A stretch of DNA of 52,954 nucleotides from JBBQKG01 sp038326655 (GTDB lineage Bacteria > Actinomycetota > Thermoleophilia > Solirubrobacterales > JBBDJG01), in the NCBI GenBank assembly GCA_038326655.1, contig JBBQKG010000024.1:1-52954 (forward strand), written 5' to 3'. Positions 43,193-52,478 of the stretch are shown here, one piece after another. The notes beneath the pieces were generated by a model, which ran no database searches, was not told where the DNA came from, and saw only the letters and a program-made list of their open reading frames with translations. The position numbers were made by a program, and so were the translations under genes. The first letter of the stretch is position 1. Each line of letters opens with the position of its first letter.

Positions 43193-44446
43193 ATGACCAC
43201 CCTGATCGAGAGCCCTCTCACCAGCCTGACCCCCGCGCAGATCGAGCAGATCGGCCGGGAGTTCGACGCGATCCACGACGAGGTGGCAGCGGAGCTGGGC
43301 GACCGCGACCGCGTCTACATCACGAGCATGATCGAGATGCACCGCCGGCTTGTCGTGCTCGGGCGGGTGCTGTTGCTCGCCTCGCGCTACCGCCCCGGGT
43401 GGATCGCCGGCACCACGACGCTGTCGCTGGCCAAGATCCTCGAGAACATGGAGATCGGCCACAACGTGATGCACGGCCAGTGGGACTGGATGAACGATCC
43501 CCAGATCAACTCCTCCACCTGGGACTGGGACTCCGCCTCAACCCCCGAGGCGTGGAAGCACTCACACAACTACGTCCATCACACCTACACGAACATCCGT
43601 GGCAAGGACCGCGACCTCGGCTACGAGATCATGCGGATCGACCCCCACCAGAAGTGGCATCCGGTTTACCTCTTCCAGCCCTTCTACAACCTCGTCCTGG
43701 CGGGCTTCTTCGAATGGGGCGTCGCCACCCACGACCTCGACTTCGAGGCGATCAGGGCCGGTCAGAAATCGAAGGCCGAGATCAGGCGCCAGCTCAAGGG
43801 GATGGCCGGCAAGGCCCGCAGCCAGATCGTCAAGGACTACGTCGCGTGGCCGCTGATCAGCGGGCTGGCGATGGCCGCCGTCGACCTCGCGCGCGGGGCC
43901 CGGAAGCGCGATCCGGTCCACAGTGGCGGCCTCACGGGCGCCCTCGAAAGTGGCATCCGGTCGTTCCGCGCGACGCAAAAGGCGAACTTCACCGCCAACA
44001 TCGTCCGCAACGTCTGGGCCTACGCGATCATCTTCTGCGGCCACTTCCCCGACCAGACCTACACCTTCAGCCAGGAGGAGGTCGCCGACGAGAACAGGGG
44101 CACGTGGTACATCCGCCAGCTGCTGGGCGCGGCGAACATCGAGGGAAGCCCGCTCTTCCACGTGATCAGCGGCAACCTCGGGTACCAGGTCGAGCATCAC
44201 CTCTTCCCTGACATGCCCAGCACGCGGTACGCCGAGATCGCACCGCGCGTGCGCGAGATCTGCGAGCGCTACGAACTGCCCTACAACACAGGGCCGTTCG
44301 GCAGGCAGCTGGGAAGCGTGCAGCGCACGATTCTGCGGCTGGCGCTCCCGGGCGGCAAGCCTCGCCCCAAGCCCGGTCCCTACCGAGGCGACGGCGACTC
44401 GAGATCCTCGGCTGACGATCGGGCCCCGACCGCCGCCGCCGCGTAA
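43193..44446 (+). CDS. Membrane fatty acyl-CoA desaturase (DesA3-like)
   Basis: The 417-residue diiron desaturase has the three histidine boxes: GHNVMHGQWDW (about 89-99), HSHNYVHHTYTN (about 123-134) and QVEHHLFPDMP (about 332-342). Hydrophobic regions between them place it in the membrane. It would introduce a cis double bond in acyl chains, probably delta-9 on stearoyl-CoA as in the mycobacterial relative, with electrons from the adjacent reductase. GGGAGGA before the ATG is a good ribosome binding site. The acyl-CoA dehydrogenase in the same operon and the PucR-type regulator upstream suggest control of membrane fluidity. Confidence 0.92.
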   Translation: MTTLIESPLTSLTPAQIEQIGREFDAIHDEVAAELGDRDRVYITSMIEMHRRLVVLGRVLLLASRYRPGWIAGTTTLSLAKILENMEIGHNVMHGQWDWMNDPQINSSTWDWDSASTPEAWKHSHNYVHHTYTNIRGKDRDLGYEIMRIDPHQKWHPVYLFQPFYNLVLAGFFEWGVATHDLDFEAIRAGQKSKAEIRRQLKGMAGKARSQIVKDYVAWPLISGLAMAAVDLARGARKRDPVHSGGLTGALESGIRSFRATQKANFTANIVRNVWAYAIIFCGHFPDQTYTFSQEEVADENRGTWYIRQLLGAANIEGSPLFHVISGNLGYQVEHHLFPDMPSTRYAEIAPRVREICERYELPYNTGPFGRQLGSVQRTILRLALPGGKPRPKPGPYRGDGDSRSSADDRAPTAAAA

Positions 44447-44535
44447 CGCGCTCGGGTTCTCCGGCAAACGCCGAGCTCGCCGATAACCTCGGCCTCCTGC
44501 ATCTCGATGTCGAAACCACGGAGGCCGAGCGACAG

Positions 44536-45264
44536 GTGGCCGACCTGCTGTCGGTCGAGGCCGACCCGGCGCTCGCTCGCGCCACCGTCGAGACGGTGCC
44601 CTTCTGGTTCCACACCTTCGCGCTCAACCGGGCCGTGGGCATCTACACGCCCGGCGCCGCGCGCGACCACCGCTATCGCGTCTCGATGCTTCCCGAGGAC
44701 TTCGGCGGGAAGAGCGTGCTGGATGTCGGCACCTTCGACGGCTTCTACGCCTTCCTGGCCGAGCGCCGGGGGGCCGAGCGGGTCGTGGCGATCGACAACG
44801 AGCAGTACCGGCTTTGGGTCGCCTCCCGGTGGGGCATCGAGCTGAAGGGCGGCGAGGGCTTCCGCGCCATCCATCGCCTGCTCGACTCGGCCGTCGAGTA
44901 TCAGCGGATGGACGCGTTCGAGCTCGACCGTCTCCAGGAGCGCTTTGATCTCGTCTACTGCTTCGGCATCCTCCACCGGGTCGAGAACCCACTCGGGCTG
45001 CTGCGCCTGCTGCGTGGGCGGACAGCGAGCGGCGGCACCGTGCTGATCGAGACCTACGGCATCCGCACCGAAGAACGAAACGGGCCCGCGATCCGGGTCT
45101 CGGAGCCCGGTGAGGTCTATGCGCGCGACGAGTTCGTCTACTGGGGGTTCGGGCACACCGGCCTCGAGCGGCTGGCCCGGTTCGCAGGATTCTCGCGCGC
45201 GGAGTCACTCGTCGACGTGGAGGTCGACGATCATCCGCGCATCATCGGCCGGCTGATCGCGTAA
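44536..45264 (+). CDS. SAM-dependent methyltransferase, CmoB/DUF1698-like
   Basis: The 242-residue protein has VPFWFHTFALNRAVGIYTPG near the N-terminus, the hallmark of the DUF1698 (CmoB-like) group, then the SAM-binding VLDVGTFDGFYAFLAERRGA and the acidic AIDN. A later FDLVYCFGILHRVENPLGLL matches the family's post-motif helix. CmoB acts on tRNA wobble uridine, but many actinobacterial relatives work on small molecules or glycans. GTG 44536 is the only usable start; the frame stays open upstream but has no start codon. Confidence 0.75.
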   Translation: MADLLSVEADPALARATVETVPFWFHTFALNRAVGIYTPGAARDHRYRVSMLPEDFGGKSVLDVGTFDGFYAFLAERRGAERVVAIDNEQYRLWVASRWGIELKGGEGFRAIHRLLDSAVEYQRMDAFELDRLQERFDLVYCFGILHRVENPLGLLRLLRGRTASGGTVLIETYGIRTEERNGPAIRVSEPGEVYARDEFVYWGFGHTGLERLARFAGFSRAESLVDVEVDDHPRIIGRLIA

Positions 45265-45489
45265 AAACAGTCTCGGCACCTGCATTAACAGCCTTTTCAC
45301 CTCACGGTTGCAGACAAGTAACGGCCTGCCGCGTCCGCGCCGACAGTTATGGCGATGCTTCCGGCCGCGTCCGCGAAGTGCTGCTGAACGCGGCTTGAAA
45401 CTACGGCATAAGATCGCAGCGCCCTGACGCCCCCTGGTTCGACACCACGACGAGCACCGGTTTGGAGAAGCGCCTGCGCGGCGATCGGC

Positions 45490-47211
45490 GTGATCGCTGC
45501 ACTTGCAGCGATGCCGTCGGTCGCGGCGGCTGCTGTCTCGCTCACCAATTTCGAGGTCACGTCCGACATGCCACTCGGCCCCGCGGTCCCGAGCCCGGGA
45601 CCGTCGACCGTGGTGGCCGGAGCTCATCCGAGCGCGGGCTCCTTCTCGACCTTTGGCTACCCGGACGCGACCGAGGACCTCGCCACGGCGATCACCAACT
45701 TCGGCCCCGGCCTGCTCGGAAGCCCCGAGTCGGTGCCCAAGTGCCCCGAGACGGCGCTCGAAGCCGGCGGCGCGGCCTGCCCCCCGGGGAGCCTGATCGG
45801 GTCTTCGCGCCTCGACATCAGCACCGGCGCCTCGCTCGGCGGGCAGCTCTACAACGCAGAGCTGCTCGGCAACGAGCCCGGACGGCTGGCCGCGGTCACC
45901 GACGCCGGCCCGCCGCTCGGGGTCATCGTCTCGTCGCTTCCGATGACGATCACTCCCCGGGGCGGCGGCGACTACGGGCTGACGGGCACTCTCACCAACA
46001 TCAGCCGGCTCTTTCCGGGCGTCCAGGTGACGGCGCTCGGGTTCCTCGTAGACGCCTCTGCCGCCTACGTTCGCAACCCGACGTCCTGTGAGCTGAACGT
46101 CTCGACCGGGCAGGGAGCCGGCTACGACGATCCCGCGTTCGGCGACGGCCCGCCGTACGGGTTCACGACCACCGGCTGCCGGCAACTGCCCTACGACCCG
46201 AAGGTCGCCGTCACCGTGGGCGACCGCGGCTCGACGGCCTTCAACAAGTTCCCGCCGTTCGTGTTCAAGATCACGCAGGCGGCCGGCGAGGCGGACATCA
46301 TGGGCACAAAGATCACCCTGCCGATCGAGCTGAACAGCAACAACACCGCCTACAAGCTCTGCTCGCAGGCACAGGCGGACGCCGACAGCTGCCCGGCGGC
46401 ATCGAAGTTCGGCTGGGTGACGGCGCACAGCCCGTTTCTGTCGGAGGCGTCGCAGGGACCGGTCTATCTGGTCCAGCAGACGGTGACCTCGCTGCCCGGC
46501 CTGCTGCTCGACTTCCGGGGCCGGGTCCACGCGAAGGTCCAGACGAAGACCTCGATCGTGAACGGCAAGCAGATCCAGTCGCTCGTGCTGAATGCACCGC
46601 AGCTGCCGATCTCCGACATAACGGTCGCGATGAACGGCGGCAGGAAGACCGGGGTCTTGCTGAACCGCGAGGACCTCTGCTTCAAGGGGAATTCGACGAC
46701 GAAGTTCAACTCCGTCACGGGTTTCGTCAAGTCCTACGGATGGAACGGCAAGCAGACGTCCGACCAGAGGTACGCCGCGGTCGTGAACGGGTGCGGCCCG
46801 GCGGTCAAGGCCGGGCTGGCGCAGGCGAGGTCGCAGCCGGCCTTCTCGGCCACGGTCACGAAGCACCCGGACGCGCCGAACTTCAAGGGCCTGGAGGTCA
46901 CGCTCGGCAAGAACCTCTCGGTCTCCAGCTCACGGCTAGACCGTGGTGGAAGCGCAAGCGCCTCCGCCACCGGGGCCTCGCTGCAGTTCGTGAGCACTCA
47001 CAAGTTCCGGGTCACCGGCCTTGCCTCCGCGGGCGCCGGCACGATCACGATCCGGCTGCGAAACGGGGCGGTCCGGGTCGGCAAGCGCTCGAAGCGCGTG
47101 CTGAGGCACGGTCAGAGCAGGCGCTTCACCGTCAAGGTGAGCCAGACGTCGGTCTCCGGCCAGGCCACCACGACCAGGGCGAAGTTCAGGGTCAGGGGCC
47201 GGCGCCGCTAG
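45490..47211 (+). CDS. Large secreted protein of unknown function
   Basis: The 573-residue protein begins with a hydrophobic stretch (MIAALAAMPSVAAAAV) and otherwise lacks membrane helices. It is rich in Gly, Ser, Thr and Pro and has several Cys pairs (KCPETALEAGGAACPPGS, SCELN, CRQL, CSQAQADADSC). Beta-rich segments such as ITLPIELNSNNT and KTSIVNGKQIQSLVLNAP follow, and the basic C-terminal RFTVKVSQTSVSG region looks like a filament or cell-wall-binding end. The signal lacks a basic n-region from GTG 45490; the frame is open upstream (VWRSACAAIG), so a rarer start may be used. I do not recognise the family. Its stop overlaps that of the converging amine oxidase in CTAG. Confidence 0.65.
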   Translation: MIAALAAMPSVAAAAVSLTNFEVTSDMPLGPAVPSPGPSTVVAGAHPSAGSFSTFGYPDATEDLATAITNFGPGLLGSPESVPKCPETALEAGGAACPPGSLIGSSRLDISTGASLGGQLYNAELLGNEPGRLAAVTDAGPPLGVIVSSLPMTITPRGGGDYGLTGTLTNISRLFPGVQVTALGFLVDASAAYVRNPTSCELNVSTGQGAGYDDPAFGDGPPYGFTTTGCRQLPYDPKVAVTVGDRGSTAFNKFPPFVFKITQAAGEADIMGTKITLPIELNSNNTAYKLCSQAQADADSCPAASKFGWVTAHSPFLSEASQGPVYLVQQTVTSLPGLLLDFRGRVHAKVQTKTSIVNGKQIQSLVLNAPQLPISDITVAMNGGRKTGVLLNREDLCFKGNSTTKFNSVTGFVKSYGWNGKQTSDQRYAAVVNGCGPAVKAGLAQARSQPAFSATVTKHPDAPNFKGLEVTLGKNLSVSSSRLDRGGSASASATGASLQFVSTHKFRVTGLASAGAGTITIRLRNGAVRVGKRSKRVLRHGQSRRFTVKVSQTSVSGQATTTRAKFRVRGRRR

Positions 47212-48755
47212 CCGAGGTCGCCGAGGATCTCGGCGACGACGCGCTCGCCGGTCTCGACGGCGCCGTTCAGGTATCCCTGGAAGTCGATCGAGGTGTGCTC
47301 CCCGCAGAAATGGCAGTGGCCCTGCTGCTTGCGCTCCATCCCGGAGAACTTCGTGTACTGGCCCACCTTCCAGTACGAGTACGAGCCCTTGGTCCACGGG
47401 TAGCCCGTCCAGTAGTCGACCGTGGCCTTGCCGTTCCACTGCTTGGAGATGCCCGGTAGCACCGGCTCGATCTGCGCGAGGAACTGCTTCGCACGATCGG
47501 TGGGCGTGCCCGTCCCGAAGCTCGCGCCGATGTTCCCGCCCGTGTAGTCGACCAGGATCCCGGCCGTCCCAGGCTGGCCGCGGGAGACCTCCCAGGTGTT
47601 CTGGTACCCGGTGCCCGCGTAGGTCTCGCCGTTCGAGCCGAGGCCGACCCAGTGTCGCTTCGAGAATTGCAGGTGCAGCTTCGAGTTGGTGCCCATGCCG
47701 AGGTCGCGGATCGCGGTCACCTTGAGCGGCTCGAAGCCCGCCTTGGAGAAGTCGACGGACGAGCGCAGAATCGAGAACGGCAGCGCAAGCACCGCCTTGT
47801 CGGCGGTGACGGTGGTGGTCGCGAGCCCATTCTTGAAGGTCAGCTCGTACCGGCCCGCCGGCGTTTGCTTGATCGCGACCAGCTCCTGGCCGGTCCTGAT
47901 CTGGCCGGGCAGCCTGGCGGCCATCGCGAGCGGGATCTGATCGTTTCCGCCACGCACGTGGTACTTCTCGTTCGAGGGGCCGAAGATCCGCAACTGCCCC
48001 TGGCCGGAATAGGCGATCAGGTACAGCATGTTGAGCGCACTCTGGGTGCGCGCCTCGGCGCCGTACTCGATGTTGTAGGCGACGTCGAGCAGCTGGCCCA
48101 GCCGCGAGGAGGTGCCGCCGGGGACGAACTGCTTGATCCAGTCGGTGATCGACATGTGGTCCAGCTCGAACCCGCGCTGCGTGTACGAGTCGAACAGGGT
48201 GGGATAGCTCGCCGCGGACACGTCCCTGTGGAGCTGTTGCCAGATCACCTTGATGTCGTCGGTCATCTCGGCGTAGGAGTACGGGCGCCCGTCGAAGAAG
48301 CCGAGCATCTCGGTGCCGTTCACCTCCGCCGCAAGCAGGTTGTCGAGCGTGAGCTTGAGCTCGTTCGCGAGGTTGCGGACTTGCGTGTGGCCCTGGTCGA
48401 TCAGCTCGCCGCCGTGCTCGTACCACTGACCCTCGGCGAACGGATTGTCCGGCGCGCCAGCCCGGCCCGACCAGCAGCGGCCGCCGATGCGCGTGGAGGC
48501 CTCGTAGACGTCTGCGACGTAGCCGGCCCGCTTGAGCCGGTAGGCACAGCTGAGCCCTGCGAGCCCCGCCCCGACGATCACGATCTTGGGGGCCGCGGCG
48601 GCCCGCGCTGCGGGCGTCAGCCGGCCGAGCGCCGTCAGGCCAATGCCGGCAGCGCCGGCCGTCTTCAGGAACCTGCGGCGCGTGGTCGCGCCGTGCTCCG
48701 CAGCGGCGGACGCGACAGCGCTCTCGACCGACTGCATGAGTGGCGTACGAGCCAT
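47208..48755 (-). CDS. Tat-exported flavin amine oxidase
   Basis: The 515-residue protein carries a twin-arginine signal (TTRRRFLKTAGAAGIGLTALG, about 24-44), so it is exported folded with FAD. The FAD site is KIVIVGAGLAGLSCAYRL (about 57-74), followed by the amine-oxidase block RIGGRCWSGR. The C-terminal FAD-contacting segment is CHFCGEHTSIDFQGYLNGAVETGERVV. It resembles monoamine and polyamine oxidases, which make aldehyde, ammonia and hydrogen peroxide; the substrate is unknown. A peroxiredoxin gene lies divergent, 260 bases away. Confidence 0.85.
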   Translation of the reverse strand: MARTPLMQSVESAVASAAAEHGATTRRRFLKTAGAAGIGLTALGRLTPAARAAAAPKIVIVGAGLAGLSCAYRLKRAGYVADVYEASTRIGGRCWSGRAGAPDNPFAEGQWYEHGGELIDQGHTQVRNLANELKLTLDNLLAAEVNGTEMLGFFDGRPYSYAEMTDDIKVIWQQLHRDVSAASYPTLFDSYTQRGFELDHMSITDWIKQFVPGGTSSRLGQLLDVAYNIEYGAEARTQSALNMLYLIAYSGQGQLRIFGPSNEKYHVRGGNDQIPLAMAARLPGQIRTGQELVAIKQTPAGRYELTFKNGLATTTVTADKAVLALPFSILRSSVDFSKAGFEPLKVTAIRDLGMGTNSKLHLQFSKRHWVGLGSNGETYAGTGYQNTWEVSRGQPGTAGILVDYTGGNIGASFGTGTPTDRAKQFLAQIEPVLPGISKQWNGKATVDYWTGYPWTKGSYSYWKVGQYTKFSGMERKQQGHCHFCGEHTSIDFQGYLNGAVETGERVVAEILGDLG

Positions 48756-49014
48756 GAAAACCCCTCCTCCGTTTCTCCCGAGACCCCGCGCGGTTGACGA
48801 TGACCGACGGGGCGGCCGATGTCAATCCTCGAGCTAGCGTGCTCGTCGAGGAGGATCAGGAGGTCGCTCGCGCTGCCTGTCAATCTTGGATCCTCGGAGG
48901 ATAGTCACGCGCCTCGTGCGTGGCTTGCATGGCGGCCGTTGACATCATCACCGCCGAGCGCTTACAGTCGCCCCCCTTGGTGCAAGGTGTCGACAACCGC
49001 AACCGTGGCCGACG

Positions 49015-49503
49015 ATGAGCACCCCCAACGTCGGCGATCGCGCACCCGACTTCCAGCTCGACGGCACGGACGGGCCGTTCAGGCTCTCCGATCACCGGGG
49101 AGAACGGGTGGTGCTGCTCTTCTACCCCGGGGACGGCACGCCCGTCTGCACCAAGCAGTTCTGCTCGTATGCAGAGAGGCCCGATGAGATGCGGAACCTG
49201 CAGGCGACGGTGATCGGCATCTCCTCGCAGGAGGTCGAATCCCACGAGGAGTTCCAGCAGATGCACTCGATTCCCGTGCCGCTGCTGGCCGACCCCGATC
49301 GGTCTGTTGCAAAGGCTTACGGGGCGAGCGCGCCGCTGGTCGGTACTCGGCGCGCCGTGATCATCGTTGACGAGCAAGGCGTTGTTCGCTACCGCCACGT
49401 ACACCGGTTGGGCCTGGACTTTCAGACCGTGGACGAGATCAGGGCAGCACTCGAGGGGCTCGCGCCGCAAGCTGACGCGAACGCCGAAGAAGCACCGCAC
49501 TAA
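49015..49503 (+). CDS. bcp: Peroxiredoxin, BCP/PrxQ type
   Basis: The 162-residue thioredoxin-fold protein reduces peroxides. The active-site region YPGDGTPVCTKQFCSY holds the peroxidatic Cys45 and a second Cys50, the C-x4-C spacing typical of atypical two-Cys BCP/PrxQ proteins. APDFQL at the start and VDEQGVVRYRH later are family features. ATG 49015 follows at once after a GC-rich region without a strong ribosome binding site. The neighbouring amine oxidase would produce hydrogen peroxide outside the cell, but a link is only suggested by position. Confidence 0.88.
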   Translation: MSTPNVGDRAPDFQLDGTDGPFRLSDHRGERVVLLFYPGDGTPVCTKQFCSYAERPDEMRNLQATVIGISSQEVESHEEFQQMHSIPVPLLADPDRSVAKAYGASAPLVGTRRAVIIVDEQGVVRYRHVHRLGLDFQTVDEIRAALEGLAPQADANAEEAPH

Positions 49504-49687
49504 GAAGGGTCGTTGCCTACTCGGTAGGCCGACTGCCGATACATCGTCGTCCCAAGGCCTCGCGCAGCTGCTCGAACTGGCATATGACTGCCTCCCGACC
49601 TACGTAAGGCCCCGCATCCGGCCAGCCCTCGGACGATGTCGCAGGAAGATAGGCTGCGCGCATGTCCGAGCGAAAAGGAGGAGCCCC

Positions 49688-49963
49688 ATGCACGCAGTAG
49701 TCGTCAAGGTGAGCGTTCAGGACGGGCCCACGGCAACCAAGCACTTGCGGGAGACAATCGTTCCCGGCGTGTCGCAAGCACCCGGCTTTGTCGCCGGCTA
49801 TTGGGTGCGGCTGGAGGGCGGGGGAGAAGGAACCTCGGTGGTCGTTTTCGAGTCCGAGGACGCGGCGCGTGCCGCAGCAGAACGAATCCGCGAGAACACC
49901 AATACGAGCCCGGGCGTGACGCTCGACGACATCACGGTCGGCGAGGTAGTCGCAAACGCCTGA
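49688..49963 (+). CDS. Small dimeric alpha/beta-barrel (ABM-like) protein
   Basis: The 91-residue protein has a ferredoxin-like pattern: MHAVVVKVSVQDG, then HLRETIVPGVSQAPGFVAGYWVR and SVVVFESEDAARAAAERIRE. It matches the antibiotic-biosynthesis-monooxygenase/Dabb-like superfamily. Such proteins include haem or quinone monooxygenases and many of unknown role; the active-site residues are not diagnostic here. AAAAGGAGG at 49674-49682 is a strong ribosome binding site and fixes the ATG. Confidence 0.75.
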   Translation: MHAVVVKVSVQDGPTATKHLRETIVPGVSQAPGFVAGYWVRLEGGGEGTSVVVFESEDAARAAAERIRENTNTSPGVTLDDITVGEVVANA

Positions 49964-49990
49964 CGGCCAACCGAAGCGGCAAGGACCCGA

Positions 49991-50063
49991 TGGGCGGTAC
50001 CGGGTTCGAACCAGTGACCTCCTGCTTGTAAGGCAGGCGCTCTCCCAGCTGAGCTAACCGCCC
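49991..50063 (-). tRNA. tRNA-Val (anticodon TAC)
   Basis: Read on the minus strand, a 73-base cloverleaf is complete: acceptor GGGCGGT/ACCGCCC with discriminator A, D-arm GCTC...GAGC, anticodon stem CCTGC/GCAGG with loop CTTACAA, and T-arm ACTGG-TTCGAAC-CCGGT. The anticodon TAC reads GTA valine codons and, by wobble, others. The 3' CCA is not encoded. Confidence 0.95.
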
Positions 50064-50120
50064 GAGAGGGTTGATTCTACGCCCGGGCGGCGCTGAGTCC
50101 GCGATGCAGCGCCGACGGCG

Positions 50121-50342
50121 TTAGCCGAAGACGTTGCCGATCTGCGTCAGCTCGGGAAGGCCCTCGATGAAGGCGACGGTCGTGGGGTTCACCGTCACGG
50201 GGATCTCGCCGGCCGTGCCGAGGTCGCGCCTCAGCGACGTGAAGCCGTGCCCGTAGGCCTTGCTGAGGGCACCCTCTACGACCGTGTGATCCTCGAGGAC
50301 GACGATCTCCTGGCCGTTCTGGAAGACGAGTTTGGTAGCCAT
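50121..50342 (-). CDS. Small conserved-looking protein, unknown function
   Basis: The 73-residue protein (starting MATKLVFQNGQEIVVLEDH) is rich in beta-type residues and has no signal or membrane helix. It lies between the tRNA and a methyltransferase gene, 61 bases downstream of the latter on the same strand, so it may be cotranscribed. I recognise no family. Confidence 0.6.
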   Translation of the reverse strand: MATKLVFQNGQEIVVLEDHTVVEGALSKAYGHGFTSLRRDLGTAGEIPVTVNPTTVAFIEGLPELTQIGNVFG

Positions 50343-50403
50343 CGATATATGTCTTCGGCTCCGGATCGCTGCACCTGAAGCGCGGCCGCGCGCTGTCGGT
50401 CGC

Positions 50404-51126
50404 TCAGGCCTTCTGAATCTCGACATAGAGGCTCTCGTGGCCGCGCGTGGGGATGTCGAGCATCCCGAGCTCGGGCACTGCGCTTTCCCGGCACGCGCGC
50501 TGCTCGACCGCCGCCGGGTCGAAGCCGGCCGCCTCGGCGGCATGGCGGAGCTCCTCGAAGTCATACATCCACCGGTGACCCCACCGGAAGAAGGTCTGGT
50601 TGACCATGAAGGCGCGGCGCTCGATTGCCTCCGGTTCCGAGAGCGTCGAGGCGATCGCGTTTCCGTGCTCGGTGAAGAACTGCGCCGTCGGGTCGAGGTA
50701 GCCCTCCATGTACTTGCGCAGGTCCGGCGTGCTCACGCGCACGCGCCCGCCGGGCTTCAGCAGGCGCCGCATGTCGGCCAGCCAGGCGATCCCCTCCCCG
50801 AGCGGGACGTGCTCGATCAGGTGCTCGGAGTAGGCCAGGTCGAGGCTCTCGTCCTCGATCGGGAACGGCTCCGGGATGTCGTGCTGGATGAAGAACCGAT
50901 CCTCCTCGACGCGGTAGACGCGGCCCGGCACGGTCCTGTTGCCCTCGCCGTCGTGAACCGAGCGAAAGTCGCTGTTGAGCCAGTACCGCCGGACCGCGTC
51001 GCCGCATCCGCTCTGGAGGCCACGGATGCCGAGCTGCTCGAGCGCCGCGCCGGTGACCGGTAACTGGAGGTCCAGCGCCACGAGCGGCGAGAAGGGCTTC
51101 TTGATCGGTCGTGGCGGGGCGGGCAC
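50404..51126 (-). CDS. SAM-dependent methyltransferase (type 11-like)
   Basis: The 240-residue protein has a shortened Rossmann methyltransferase core. LDLAYSEHLIEHVPLGEGIAWLADMRRLLKPGGRVRVSTPDL is the typical post-I to motif III pattern (shown only as family signature), and VHDGEGNRTVPGRVYR lies before it. The glycine-rich motif I is weak, as in many glycan- or sugar-modifying methyltransferases whose SAM loop is short. The substrate is unknown. The start is a GTG at 51124-51126. Confidence 0.72.
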   Translation of the reverse strand: MPAPPRPIKKPFSPLVALDLQLPVTGAALEQLGIRGLQSGCGDAVRRYWLNSDFRSVHDGEGNRTVPGRVYRVEEDRFFIQHDIPEPFPIEDESLDLAYSEHLIEHVPLGEGIAWLADMRRLLKPGGRVRVSTPDLRKYMEGYLDPTAQFFTEHGNAIASTLSEPEAIERRAFMVNQTFFRWGHRWMYDFEELRHAAEAAGFDPAAVEQRACRESAVPELGMLDIPTRGHESLYVEIQKA

Positions 51127-51195
51127 GCGATGACTCTAGTGGGAAGGAACTGGGGGGCAGTACACGGCCGACACGATCTAGGATCGGCGGGGAAA

Positions 51196-52395
51196 GTGAC
51201 TGCCGGCACCGCAACTGGGGCGAGGGGAGGGCGCAAGACAAGCCTGCGAAAGCTCGTCGAGCGCTTCGACCACGATGCCTTCGACCTGCCTGGCCGCCGT
51301 GCCGTGATCCGGCTCGGGACGATCGGCGGCTCGTCATGGGACGTCGTGGTCGAGGCCGGACAGGCGCGGCTGGAGAAAGCCGGCGGCGGCGACCCCGACG
51401 CTCTGCTGAGCGCCGACCAGGCGACCTGGGACCAGATCGCGCGCGATGTCGGAAGCGGGATGGAGGCGTTCCGGCGCGGCCGCCTGGCCGTCCGCCGAAA
51501 CCTTCATCTCGGGATCGGCTTCCTTGCGGCGACGTCTGGATCGACGGCACGCGGGAAGCTGCGCTTCAAGCGCGTCCAGACCGGCGCGGGCGCCTATTCG
51601 ACGCTCGAGGCCGGGACCGGGCCGCCGATCGTGATGCTGCACGGGCTTGGCGGCACGAAGGCGTCGTTCCTGCCGACGGTCGCGGCGCTCGCGCCGTCCT
51701 TCCGCACGATCGCGGTCGATCTGCTCGGCTTCGGCGACTCGGACAAGCCGCTCGGCGCCTCCTACGGGCCCGACTTCCAGGCGCGCGGGATCGCCCAGCT
51801 GCTCGACGCGCTCGAGCTCGAGCGGTCGCACTTCATCGGGCACAGCATGGGCGGCAGGGTGGCGCTCGAGCTGGGGTTCCGCCATCCGGAGCGCACGATC
51901 GGCCTGGTGCTGATGACACCTGCGATGGCCTGGCTGCGCGAGCGCCGCTGGGCGCCGTACCTGCGCTTCATCCGCCCGGAGCTGGGCTTGCTGCAGGTCA
52001 CGCCGCGGCCGGTCGTGGAGATGTTCATGCGCTGGGCGGTGCCCGGCTCTGACACGCCCTGGGGCAGCGCTGCGATCGACGAGTTCGTCCGGATCTACAC
52101 GACCGCGCGCGGTCGCACTGCGTTCTATGCGGCGGCGCGCCACATCTACCTGGACGAGCCGCACGGCGACAAGGGCTTCTGGACGCAGATGCGCACGCTC
52201 GCGCCGGAGTCGCTCTTCCTTTGGGGACGCCACGACGGCCTCGTCCCGATCAGCTTCATCAAGCACGTCGAGGCGGCGCTGCCGGCCGCGCGGCACGTCG
52301 AGCTCGAGAGCGGCCACCTGCCGCAATTCGAGCGCCCGCGTGAGACGCACCAGGCGATCGCGCGGTTCCTGAAGACGGTGAAGCCGGTCGCCTGA
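51196..52395 (+). CDS. Alpha/beta hydrolase with N-terminal SCP2-like domain
   Basis: The 399-residue protein has an SCP2 sterol-carrier-like domain at about 10-115 (LGTIGGSSWDVVVEAGQARLEKAGG, PDALLSADQATWDQIA) followed by an alpha/beta hydrolase. The hydrolase has oxyanion LHGLGGTKASF, nucleophile elbow GHSMGG (Ser217), acid in LWGRHDGLVP, and His in LESGHLPQF. The combination suggests a lipid or ester substrate held by the SCP2 part. GTG 51196 is chosen because an in-frame ATG at 51130 would leave only three bases between this gene and the divergent methyltransferase, with no promoter. The longer form adds 22 residues. Confidence 0.78.
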   Translation: MTAGTATGARGGRKTSLRKLVERFDHDAFDLPGRRAVIRLGTIGGSSWDVVVEAGQARLEKAGGGDPDALLSADQATWDQIARDVGSGMEAFRRGRLAVRRNLHLGIGFLAATSGSTARGKLRFKRVQTGAGAYSTLEAGTGPPIVMLHGLGGTKASFLPTVAALAPSFRTIAVDLLGFGDSDKPLGASYGPDFQARGIAQLLDALELERSHFIGHSMGGRVALELGFRHPERTIGLVLMTPAMAWLRERRWAPYLRFIRPELGLLQVTPRPVVEMFMRWAVPGSDTPWGSAAIDEFVRIYTTARGRTAFYAAARHIYLDEPHGDKGFWTQMRTLAPESLFLWGRHDGLVPISFIKHVEAALPAARHVELESGHLPQFERPRETHQAIARFLKTVKPVA

Positions 52396-52478
52396 GGCAG
52401 TCAATCGCCGGCCGCAGGGGGTGAACTTCCACCGCCCACGCCCTTATCTCCCCGAGTGACAACTTCGAGCAGGAGGTG

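Noticed and set aside
48756..49014. Regulatory RNA or operator between amine oxidase and peroxiredoxin genes
   Set aside because: A 6+6 inverted repeat with a one-base centre (48890-48902) is present, but it is short, has no U-run and contains ribosome-site-like sequence; chance is likely.
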